DNA of 41,231 bases from Fibrobacter sp. GTDB taxonomy: Bacteria; Fibrobacterota; Chitinivibrionia; Chitinivibrionales; Chitinispirillaceae. Position numbers and translations under genes: made by a program. The DNA is taken from NCBI GenBank assembly GCA_012728995.1, contig JAAYEB010000317.1, forward strand, positions 1 to 41,231. Direction: 5' to 3'. The notes below the pieces were generated by a model that was not told where the DNA came from, did no database searches, and saw nothing but the letters and a program-made list of their open reading frames with translations. Within the stretch, counting starts at the first letter, position 1. Every line of letters begins with the position of its first letter. Shown here piece after piece: positions 32,964-40,689 of this stretch.

Positions 32964-33882
32964 TTTCACCACCTCCAAGCAGGTATAACACAGCCATGCG
33001 AATTGCGACGCCACAGGTTACCTGCTCGAGAATTACAGATCTTGAACTGTCTGCAACATCTGAAGCCAGTTCTATTCCCCTGTTAATCGGACCTGGATGC
33101 ATGATAATGGCATCCTTTTTTATTAAAGAAAGTTTTTCGAGATCAAGTCCATAACGATCCCTGTATTCCCTTATTGAAGGGAATGTGCCGCTTGCCTGTC
33201 TTTCCAGTTGCATTCGTAACAGCATTATTACATCTGCACCCTCAAGAGCTTCATTAAGATTGTCGGTAACAGGTACTCCAAAACTTTCGGTATGTTGCGG
33301 AAGGAGAGTTGGCGGTCCGCAAAGAACTACATCCATTCCCATTGTTGTCATTCCCCACGCATTGGATCTGGCAACTCTGCTATGAAAAATATCACCAATA
33401 ATTGCTACTTTAAGACCTTGAAGCTTGCGCATCTTTCGTCGTATGGTCATCATATCCAGTAAAGCCTGTGTCGGGTGCTCATGAAGTCCATCACCTGCAT
33501 TAACAATAACCGCATCCGTACATTGGGTCAGGAACCAGGGTACACCTGCTGAACTGTGACGAACCACAACCATGTCAATTTTCATGGCTTCAATATTGCG
33601 GATCGTATCGCGGAGAGATTCACCTTTTTTGACTGAACTTGTGGAAGCGGAAAAATTGAGAGCAGCAGCACTTAACCGTTTTTCTGCTAATTCGAATGAA
33701 ATCCTTGTACGTGTACTGTTTTCATAAAAAAGATTAACAACTGTTTTTCCTCTCAGGGTTGGAACAACCTTGATTTCACGCTGAAGAATTTCGTAAAAGG
33801 AATCTGCTGTGTCGAGAATAAGGGATATATCTTCTTTTGAAACATTTTCGAGTCCAAGTAGATGCTGGATTTGAAGCCCCAT
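32956..33882 (-). CDS. pyrB: Aspartate carbamoyltransferase, catalytic chain
   Basis: PyrB condenses carbamoyl phosphate with aspartate, the first committed step of pyrimidine synthesis. The 308-aa product shows FYENSTRTRISFELAEKRLS (carbamoyl-phosphate loop), AALNFSASTSSVKKGESL, a conserved VVRHSSAGV segment, HPTQALLDMMTI, and MLLRMQLERQ plus HPGPINRGIE near the C-terminus. Length is standard (about 305-310). It starts 3 bases after pyrR. No regulatory chain (pyrI) is present, as expected for the Bacillus-type pyrR-pyrB-pyrC arrangement. Confidence 0.97.
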   Translation of the reverse strand: MGLQIQHLLGLENVSKEDISLILDTADSFYEILQREIKVVPTLRGKTVVNLFYENSTRTRISFELAEKRLSAAALNFSASTSSVKKGESLRDTIRNIEAMKIDMVVVRHSSAGVPWFLTQCTDAVIVNAGDGLHEHPTQALLDMMTIRRKMRKLQGLKVAIIGDIFHSRVARSNAWGMTTMGMDVVLCGPPTLLPQHTESFGVPVTDNLNEALEGADVIMLLRMQLERQASGTFPSIREYRDRYGLDLEKLSLIKKDAIIMHPGPINRGIELASDVADSSRSVILEQVTCGVAIRMAVLYLLGGGENA

Positions 33883-33885
33883 TGA

Positions 33886-34434
33886 TCAATCGCCCTCTTC
33901 CAGTTCCATAAGCCAAAGTGAATCTTCACCATCAATTTCACTCACCTTAAGTGACACTACCTGATTTCTGAGAGTTGTAATCTTTTTCCCGACATAATCT
34001 GCCCTGATAGGCAATTCCCTGTTCCCCCGGTCAATCAATACCGCGAGTTGAATCGATTTGGGCCTCCCAAAATCCATTAATGCATCAAGCGCAGCCCTTA
34101 CTGTCCGTCCCGTATAAAGGACATCATCTACAAGTACAAGATTCATCTCATTTATATCGAATGGAATATCAGTTATCTGCACCTTTGGCTGCTTGAATGC
34201 ATTACGGTAATCATCACGATAAAGAGTTACATCAAGTGTGCCAGAAATCAGGTTCACCTTTTCCAATTCATTGATTTTAGAGGTGATACGCTGGGCAAGG
34301 TATACGCCCCGTGTTTGCATGCCAACTATTCCGAATTTGGAAAAATCACGGTTTCGCTCTAAAATTTGATGAGTAATTCGGGTTAACGCCAGATCCAGTG
34401 CATGACTGTCCATTAGTAGTTCCAGCTTTTTCAT
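33886..34434 (-). CDS. pyrR: Bifunctional pyrimidine regulator / uracil phosphoribosyltransferase PyrR
   Basis: PyrR binds UMP and in Bacillus controls transcription attenuation of pyr genes; it also has weak uracil phosphoribosyltransferase activity. The product (182 aa from the ATG at 34434) has the family N-terminus with ALTRITHQILERN and GIVGMQTRGVYLAQRI, and the PRPP loop LVLVDDVLYTGRTVRAALDA, then SIQLAVLIDRGNRELPIRAD. An upstream TTG at 34443 is possible. No ribosome site is visible. A sigma-70-like promoter ends about 7 bases before the ATG (see separate entry), and the pyrR-pyrB gap is only 3 bases, so no attenuator leader is seen upstream of or between the genes. Confidence 0.95.
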   Translation of the reverse strand: MKKLELLMDSHALDLALTRITHQILERNRDFSKFGIVGMQTRGVYLAQRITSKINELEKVNLISGTLDVTLYRDDYRNAFKQPKVQITDIPFDINEMNLVLVDDVLYTGRTVRAALDALMDFGRPKSIQLAVLIDRGNRELPIRADYVGKKITTLRNQVVSLKVSEIDGEDSLWLMELEEGD

Positions 34435-34441
34435 GGTAGTC

Positions 34442-34471
34442 AATATAGTTTGAACAAAAGCCCGAATGCAA
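34442..34471 (-). promoter_or_regulatory. pyrR: Candidate promoter abutting pyrR
   Basis: On the minus strand TTGCAT (34471-34466), an 18-base spacer and TATATT (34447-34442) are followed 7 bases later by the pyrR ATG. The expected start of transcription therefore coincides with the start codon, giving a leaderless message. Confidence 0.5.
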
Positions 34472-34520
34472 GAATGTCAGGTCTATATTTTTTAAAATTT
34501 CCTTTGGTATCGTTTATTGC

Positions 34521-36674
34521 TCAGGAATCAAACAGATATTGTACAAAAGTATTTATTGTGAGTCGTGAATAGATGTTTGATACTTTGTTGTAATCGAGAG
34601 CGGTTGACCATACGAAATTTTTCGCCATTTTTCTGGAATACAATCCATGGATATCAAAACCAACAGCCGTACCGTCTGTACTTTCATCCATGCAGTACTG
34701 GAATGATGGTCCGGTAGATATTTTGATTTCATGTACATTTTCATCCATGTAGCTATACTCTAAACGCGGATTATTAATTACAAAACTTTGAGGACTGAAA
34801 TAACCCCCGGGTTCCGGCGTTGTATCCACAAAATCAAAACCGGAACGATCTTTTCCATAATGCCTCAATTCGAAATAATAAGCACAGGAAATAGAATTGA
34901 ACGTTTTGAATTCGAATTTGAATCGACCATCCGCACTAAGGCCAACCAATGAGTTGGGGTTAACTGATTTTGACGAAACCCATCCAAAATATGGGTAAAA
35001 CCGCCCTTCCAGAAAACGGTTTTCGGTAGATAGTTCAGCAAAAAAACGGTTATCTCTTGCTGTACCAATCCATGAACCATCCTGAACCTTATGCCCGGCA
35101 AGAGCAGGTATCGATTCATAAATCAGCTCTCTTGAGTATCCGGCTTTTAAAGAACCGGATTGTGTGTTTTTGGTAAATTTCAACAAAAACTCATTGCCAT
35201 CACCATTTTTCTTGAGAGAGTGATGACCATACATGAAATTGAACACATACATTGATGATAAACGATATTCAGCATTCAATCTCACCAGAAACCCGTCTGC
35301 ATGAAGCATTGTATCACCGCCCCAGAATGATTCATATCCAAGTTCTGCACCAGCCGTGATATTGTACTTCGGATTGAACTGGCCCTTGGCGGTAATTGCG
35401 ATTCCGGATAGCCCAAACCAGTCTCCTGGTTGATTTATGTATTTGACATTCAATCCTGCATATGGTTCATTGCCACGCATTAATTCCCTTTTCAGGTTTA
35501 ATGCACCAGAATAACCGTATTTTGATGCAAGCTCTGAATGCATAACAGCTTTATCCTTTTCACCAATCCAGGCATAAGCACCTGCAATACCCTTATGTGC
35601 AGCTCCATTACGTGGTTGGGAGCGCAAAACAATCTCATATTGCTTAATGGCTTCGGGTACCGTTTCTTTATTACTGCTTAAAAGGTTTGCGTATTTTAGT
35701 CTGACTCCGGTATTTCCAGGATTGGTCTGAAGAATTTTCTTATACTCCTTTACCGCAACATCCCTTGTTGATGATTTTCCGGATAGCAGGTCGGCATATT
35801 TTTCCCTGACAGAATTGTTGGCTCCACGGGAGAGTACTGTTTCAAACTCTTTTTGGGCATCTTCGAATCTGGAGGGATCTGCGGCAAGACATTGGGCATA
35901 TTCAAGACGTAATTTCATGTCCTGCGGACGTTTTTTTACCAGTTTTTCATACTGGATAATGGCATCTTTATTATAGCTCCTGTCTCTTGACAATAGTTGT
36001 GCATGCTGATAATTGATATTGTAGTTGTCGGGATTTTGGGAAGCAAGCTGCTGATACTCTTTAATTGCAGTGCCAAGGTATCGTTTATCCCATAAGAGTA
36101 ACTGACGATATTCATCCAGGTACTTTTTGTTCGACGGATCTTCTTTAAGCAGTTTTTTATACTCGGCAACCGCTTCATCGAGATTTTCTTTATCCGCAGC
36201 AAGCAGACGGGCCAGTTTATATCTGTATCTGCGATCGTTTTTTAGTTTTAATCCTTTTCGATAATAATCAATTGCATCATTTTTTCTGTATCTGTAACGC
36301 TCCCACTGAAGAAAGTCGCCAAGTTTGAATGCAATTTCAGCATCATCTCTGAATCTGTTGAAATACTTCTCATACTGTCCGATTGCTTTATCTGTCAATC
36401 CCTGTTTCTCATACGCTTCACCAAGTGATTTCATTGCTTCGCGGTTATCCGGATTTATCTGCACAGCCTTTTCAAACGCTTCAATGGCAGCACGATAATT
36501 ATTAATTTTCATGTTGGATCTGCCGCGCATTATATACCACGATTCCTTGACTCCTCCTGAACTTGCAGCAGTCAAAATTAAAATCATAAACAGTATCTTA
36601 ATATTGTAAGTCAGTGGACATCTCCTCGAACAATAGGTTTTAAAACAGTTGAACAAGCACCCTGTGCTCGACAT
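34521..36674 (-). CDS. BcsC-like TPR protein with C-terminal outer-membrane beta-barrel
   Basis: BcsC-type proteins carry cellulose across the outer membrane: periplasmic TPR repeats lead into a barrel. The 717-aa frame has a hydrophobic export segment (ILFMILILTAASSGG), then about ten TPR units from residue ~50 to ~405, each with the A-x-x-x-Y-E/K pattern (NYRAAIEAFEKAVQINPDN, DKAIGQYEKYFNRFRDD). From ~420 on come alternating strands (YNITAGAELGYESFWGG, FMYGHHSLKKNGDGNEFLLK) ending with a Phe near the terminus, as in barrels. It is shorter than E. coli BcsC (about 1150 aa). The true start is uncertain. The ATG at 36674 has AGGTG in a hairpin; a GGAG inside the gene precedes a CTG. The next gene upstream is the synthase. 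Confidence 0.8.
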   Translation of the reverse strand: MSSTGCLFNCFKTYCSRRCPLTYNIKILFMILILTAASSGGVKESWYIMRGRSNMKINNYRAAIEAFEKAVQINPDNREAMKSLGEAYEKQGLTDKAIGQYEKYFNRFRDDAEIAFKLGDFLQWERYRYRKNDAIDYYRKGLKLKNDRRYRYKLARLLAADKENLDEAVAEYKKLLKEDPSNKKYLDEYRQLLLWDKRYLGTAIKEYQQLASQNPDNYNINYQHAQLLSRDRSYNKDAIIQYEKLVKKRPQDMKLRLEYAQCLAADPSRFEDAQKEFETVLSRGANNSVREKYADLLSGKSSTRDVAVKEYKKILQTNPGNTGVRLKYANLLSSNKETVPEAIKQYEIVLRSQPRNGAAHKGIAGAYAWIGEKDKAVMHSELASKYGYSGALNLKRELMRGNEPYAGLNVKYINQPGDWFGLSGIAITAKGQFNPKYNITAGAELGYESFWGGDTMLHADGFLVRLNAEYRLSSMYVFNFMYGHHSLKKNGDGNEFLLKFTKNTQSGSLKAGYSRELIYESIPALAGHKVQDGSWIGTARDNRFFAELSTENRFLEGRFYPYFGWVSSKSVNPNSLVGLSADGRFKFEFKTFNSISCAYYFELRHYGKDRSGFDFVDTTPEPGGYFSPQSFVINNPRLEYSYMDENVHEIKISTGPSFQYCMDESTDGTAVGFDIHGLYSRKMAKNFVWSTALDYNKVSNIYSRLTINTFVQYLFDS

Positions 36675-36676
36675 GT

Positions 36677-36698
36677 ATACACCTGTGAACAGGTGTAT
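36677..36698 (-). promoter_or_regulatory. Hairpin covering the candidate ribosome site of the TPR/barrel gene
   Basis: In minus-strand RNA AUACACCUG-UUCA-CAGGUGUAU is a perfect 9-bp stem with a tetraloop. AGGUG within the 3' arm lies 5 bases before the AUG at 36674, so folding would hide it. The stem is followed by AC and the AUG. There is no U-tract on this strand. Confidence 0.6.
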
Positions 36699-36817
36699 GC
36701 TTTTTCAGCCATGAAAACATTATATTCATTATCTATTTACAGATGTTTATCAATTATTTGTCTCTATTCCGGTAAAAACCAGGTTTGGAATTTACTTTCC
36801 TTTAGTGTTCAAAAAGT

Positions 36818-39800
36818 TCAAAACGATTGTATGTTCCCGATTTTCATGGTAGCAATCATCTCCATTTCCTGCCCTGTATTTAACACCTTTTCATCTTCAA
36901 CGAATCTTAGTCCTGCCCGCCATATTGAAGGAAGTATTTTTTTAGTGTAAACCATTTCGGCACGGTTCTGAAATTTGCCATCGTGAAAAGACCAGGTATC
37001 GGCAATTGGTTTCTTGGTTGAAAACACTATCACGCCCAATCCTTTTTCTGAACGATCATAGATCAATACAGAAACCGGTTTTTTATCCATCAGCATGACT
37101 GCATGGGTGAAAACAATCTGCCTGTGTGTCAATCTTCGTGTAGTCCTTTGAGGCAAAAATCCCTTAACCAGACCGGTAAAATAGTGGTATACCATAGCAG
37201 CGGAATTTTTTGGACGTTTTTCATGAGCTCTTTCCCAGGTTTGGGGCGAACTGAAAATCATCAGGAACAATCTCTTTTTTAGTTCCGGATCCATGTTTTT
37301 GAACTGGTAACCGGCGCGTGATTCCTTACTGAATATTTTTTCACAATAAACCATCTGCGCACCAATACGCAGTGAATTCTCAAATTCCACAATGGCGAAT
37401 TGTGGCCAGATCTGGCCTTCTGGAATTTTTACTCCTAGCCCATCGATACTCAGATCCTGTGTTTCGGTGACAAATGAGCCCTCTTCTCCAACAATGCGGC
37501 ATTTAAATGGAAAAGTGGCACGTTCTTCAATACGTCTCTGAGGTCTTTCCCATGCTACTATCAATGAAGACAAAAGAAACAGAAGATTAAACACTGCCCA
37601 TCCGATATTAAAGAAGTATGCATCCTGTTCTATACCGAAATAATTAAATTCAAAAACACCTTTGGCAATTGCCACAACCGAGATTCCTGAAGCGATCAAT
37701 ACCGCCATTGATGACCTGTAGTCAAAAACCCTTTTGTCGGAAGTAAGGCCTTTTGGAGTTACTTTGAATGCAAGCTTTTTTGGAAGGAACAGATCAAATA
37801 CAGAACGAAACATCTGAAAAAATATGATATTTTCGTATGCCTGACCCCATAGCATCCTTGGCCATTTTGGCAGGATCGCAGAATTGAGCAAAGGAACAAT
37901 TATCATGTAAGGAACAAGATATGCCAGTAATATTGTGACATCTGAGAAAATTGGGTGAAGATGGAAAAAAAGGTAATACAGTGGTGTAATCCAGAAGATC
38001 ACTTTTGGAATCGGGTAAAAGAAATAAAATAGTGATGCGAAATAACCCAATTTATGACGAATCGAGAGGTTTTTCATAAACAAAGGATTATCTTTGAAAA
38101 AAATCTGAAGACACCCAAGCATCCAGCGTCGCCGCTGAACTATATATGAAGACAGATTTTCAGCAGACAAACCGCAGAGAAGATTTTTGTCTACAAAAAC
38201 AGATTTCCAGCCATGTGCATGAAGATGTTGGCTTGTATGAATATCTTCAGTAATACTGAGTAGCTGAAATCCACCAATCTCTTCAATAGCCTTGCGCCTG
38301 AAAACAGCACCGCTTCCAACAAAAAAAGCTCCACCCCAGTTATCACGCGCCCCCTGAATACCGTGATTAAACATTGCACTCTCATCAGGAATACTTTTTT
38401 CTTTGCTGAACGCGCGCTGAAAAATATCTGAATTGGAAAAATTGTGTGGTGTCTGAAGCATACCTGTTTCAGGATCACTAAAATAGGGGACAGTTTCTGA
38501 AAGAAAAGAGTTTACCGGAATATGATCAGTATCGAACACAACCAGCAGCTCTCCATCAGTTTTTGTAAAAGCATTGTTCAAATTTCCTGCTTTTGCGTGC
38601 TGTTTAGGACCACGGATATAGTTTACCCCCATTTGTGATGCCAGTTTGACGACTTCACTCTTATGGCTGTCATCACAAATATGAATTCGTTTGTTTTCAT
38701 ACTTGATGGCTTGTGCGGCAATAACGGTTTTTCTCAGAATTTCGACCGATTCGGAATAGATAGGAATAAAGATATCAACAGTTGGGTTATATGAAGGGCA
38801 GGTTATCTTTTTGCGATGGTTTTGTGGCTTAAGGCCAACCTGAATCAACAAAAAAACAACTGTGAAGAAACAATAAACTTCTGCTACCCATAATGAGATA
38901 CTGATGAACGGTCCTGCGGGTTCAAGAAAATTCAATGTGGATAGTAATCTCCATGCGAGATATCTCACGCAGATGTAAAAGGATAACGCAAGAAAAGCTA
39001 TCTTTACAGGTTTATAAAATTTTTCATATACAATTTGCATTATTAAATAAAGCAGGAGAGCAGAAATCAAGAGCAGCCAGGGGAAATGTACCGAAAAAGT
39101 TCGGTATTCCATTGGTGAGAGGAAATCAAGAAATTCATTGAAGTTTTTAATCGCTTTCAATTCAAATGCTTTCCCGAACCACAACCAGTTATGAAGGTAA
39201 TACGGGGTATCTTCATCCGAAACCGCTTTTTCCCATAGAGCACCGAGTTTGTTTTTCAGCTCGCCTGCCAGTTGCTTGTCATTTACAGAAGCCAGGGCTG
39301 AAACGGTAGCATAAAGAGGAAGCCCTTCAAATTCGGATCTCGAAACACCATCACAAGTATAGGTATCTAAAAATTTCCTTTTCTTTTTCCACTCTGACTG
39401 AAAAAACTCGAGCATCCGGGTTCTTAATTTCTCCTGTTTTCTTCCATACCATCTGTAATCTACCGCAACACGCCAGAATATCGGAAAAGCATCATAACTG
39501 AAAACCGGTCTGTCTTTATGATTAGGTCTCTTCAGATAAAAGGTATTATCTTTTTTATTCAGGTAGATAATTTCTGGCGGCAAGGAGAGTTCCTGTTCAA
39601 AGTAGATCCAGTCAAGAATCTTGTATGAAGATTCGACCAGTTTTTCCCATGGATGGGCAGTATCAACCGAAGCAAATGTTTCATAAGCATAAGGTGCGAG
39701 ATATGCGACGTGGATTGTTGGATACTTTTCCTTTGGAGCCCAGTTTCCGGCTGTAAGATAACAGGAACTGTCTACTTTTACAACTTCATTTTCCCAGATT

Positions 39801-40234
39801 GAATTCATAATTTTTATAGCTTCAGAGGCGTATGTTTCATCGGAAAATTTTCTTGAAGCCAGTAATAATGCAAGCGCAATATCTACATCTGCATCAGTGG
39901 CAGCATTCCAGTCTAATACCTGGTTTTTATATTTCCATGCAAAAAGCCCGTCATCACGCCTTAAATTTTTCCTGGTCCATTCCCACACAGTATCAAAAAT
40001 GTCCTGATCATTTGCCCATACTGCACGAAGCATGGCATAACTTTGTCCCTCAGAAGTAGTTATCCCGTTTTCATCATGACTGACCACTTTACCATTGTCG
40101 ATATAATTAAATTTGTAAAAACTCCAGAGCGCAAAGAGATCATCTTTTTGCTTGACATAATCAGCAGATACAATTCCAGTTAACAGCAGGATGTATAAGA
40201 GGGGGAGAGTAACTTTTTTAGATATCCAAAACAT
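36818..40234 (-). CDS. bcsA: Fused GH8 cellulase - GT2 cellulose synthase - double PilZ protein
   Basis: One 1138-aa polypeptide. Residues 1-24 form a signal or anchor. About 28-370 is a GH8 domain like BcsZ: TTSEGQSYAM with E62, ATDADVD with D114/D116, and FSYDAF with D248, so catalytic residues look intact. Transmembrane helices follow at about 383-465. The GT2 domain spans roughly 485-705: CDD (521-522), DTD (568-570), TED (662-664) and QRRRW (700-704), then channel helices and the FKVTPKG gating segment (823-829). Two PilZ domains follow, each with RxxxR and DxSxxG: R901/R905 with D927-G932, and R1034/R1038 with D1060-G1065. Synthesis should thus be c-di-GMP-gated. In most species BcsZ and BcsA are separate proteins and one PilZ is normal. 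No ribosome site precedes the ATG. Confidence 0.93.
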   Translation of the reverse strand: MFWISKKVTLPLLYILLLTGIVSADYVKQKDDLFALWSFYKFNYIDNGKVVSHDENGITTSEGQSYAMLRAVWANDQDIFDTVWEWTRKNLRRDDGLFAWKYKNQVLDWNAATDADVDIALALLLASRKFSDETYASEAIKIMNSIWENEVVKVDSSCYLTAGNWAPKEKYPTIHVAYLAPYAYETFASVDTAHPWEKLVESSYKILDWIYFEQELSLPPEIIYLNKKDNTFYLKRPNHKDRPVFSYDAFPIFWRVAVDYRWYGRKQEKLRTRMLEFFQSEWKKKRKFLDTYTCDGVSRSEFEGLPLYATVSALASVNDKQLAGELKNKLGALWEKAVSDEDTPYYLHNWLWFGKAFELKAIKNFNEFLDFLSPMEYRTFSVHFPWLLLISALLLYLIMQIVYEKFYKPVKIAFLALSFYICVRYLAWRLLSTLNFLEPAGPFISISLWVAEVYCFFTVVFLLIQVGLKPQNHRKKITCPSYNPTVDIFIPIYSESVEILRKTVIAAQAIKYENKRIHICDDSHKSEVVKLASQMGVNYIRGPKQHAKAGNLNNAFTKTDGELLVVFDTDHIPVNSFLSETVPYFSDPETGMLQTPHNFSNSDIFQRAFSKEKSIPDESAMFNHGIQGARDNWGGAFFVGSGAVFRRKAIEEIGGFQLLSITEDIHTSQHLHAHGWKSVFVDKNLLCGLSAENLSSYIVQRRRWMLGCLQIFFKDNPLFMKNLSIRHKLGYFASLFYFFYPIPKVIFWITPLYYLFFHLHPIFSDVTILLAYLVPYMIIVPLLNSAILPKWPRMLWGQAYENIIFFQMFRSVFDLFLPKKLAFKVTPKGLTSDKRVFDYRSSMAVLIASGISVVAIAKGVFEFNYFGIEQDAYFFNIGWAVFNLLFLLSSLIVAWERPQRRIEERATFPFKCRIVGEEGSFVTETQDLSIDGLGVKIPEGQIWPQFAIVEFENSLRIGAQMVYCEKIFSKESRAGYQFKNMDPELKKRLFLMIFSSPQTWERAHEKRPKNSAAMVYHYFTGLVKGFLPQRTTRRLTHRQIVFTHAVMLMDKKPVSVLIYDRSEKGLGVIVFSTKKPIADTWSFHDGKFQNRAEMVYTKKILPSIWRAGLRFVEDEKVLNTGQEMEMIATMKIGNIQSF

Positions 40235-40689
40235 AATTGTTTAAAATAAGATTCAAAACTTGAATGTTAGTGGTTCTGATTTACGTTTTTAATACTGACA
40301 GCCGGAAAATTCAGTTAAAAAAATTGTTAAAACCTATCCCAAATTGATTTTTACTGAAAGATTTTGTAAGCGCACACCAGTTGTTTTTCCGGATTCCCTT
40401 GAGCCAGTCTGGAAAGGTACGCTCTGGTTCAGGATAAGGTATAAAAATGTACACTTACAGCCGTGATGTTTAATCTGTATTGAAAAATATCTATTCTTAG
40501 TGCCGAAATGTTAAAAATTCGTTTTCAGCGATTTAGCCGATAATTATTCAGGGAAAAGTTTCATGTTTCAGTTGTATTTCTGGTCCACACTTATTGAATG
40601 AGAAGTTTCAATAATGCTGTCTTCCCATTTTTATGAGTAATATTTTTCTGATATATTTATAGGTAATATCAAACTCTGGAGGAACATAA
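40235..40689. other. 455-base divergent intergenic region upstream of the synthase fusion
   Basis: No certain gene. A minus-strand open stretch at 40454-40311, starting at GTG, reads VYIFIPYPEPERTFPDWLKG and GIRKNNWCAL (47 codons in all) but has no ribosome site. A hairpin (TGAGCCAG / CTGGTTCA around 40401-40433) lies inside it. A c-di-GMP riboswitch was looked for and not seen. Promoters for both flanking genes should lie here. Confidence 0.5.

Noticed and set aside
36677-36698. Hairpin as an intrinsic terminator of the synthase gene
   Set aside because: On the minus strand the stem is not followed by a T-run; the T5 run lies on the other side, so it would only fit a plus-strand transcript, for which there is no gene.
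40235-40689. c-di-GMP riboswitch upstream of the synthase
   Set aside because: The GEMM conserved elements were not seen; the only stem found is a short TGAGCCAG/CTGGTTCA hairpin.
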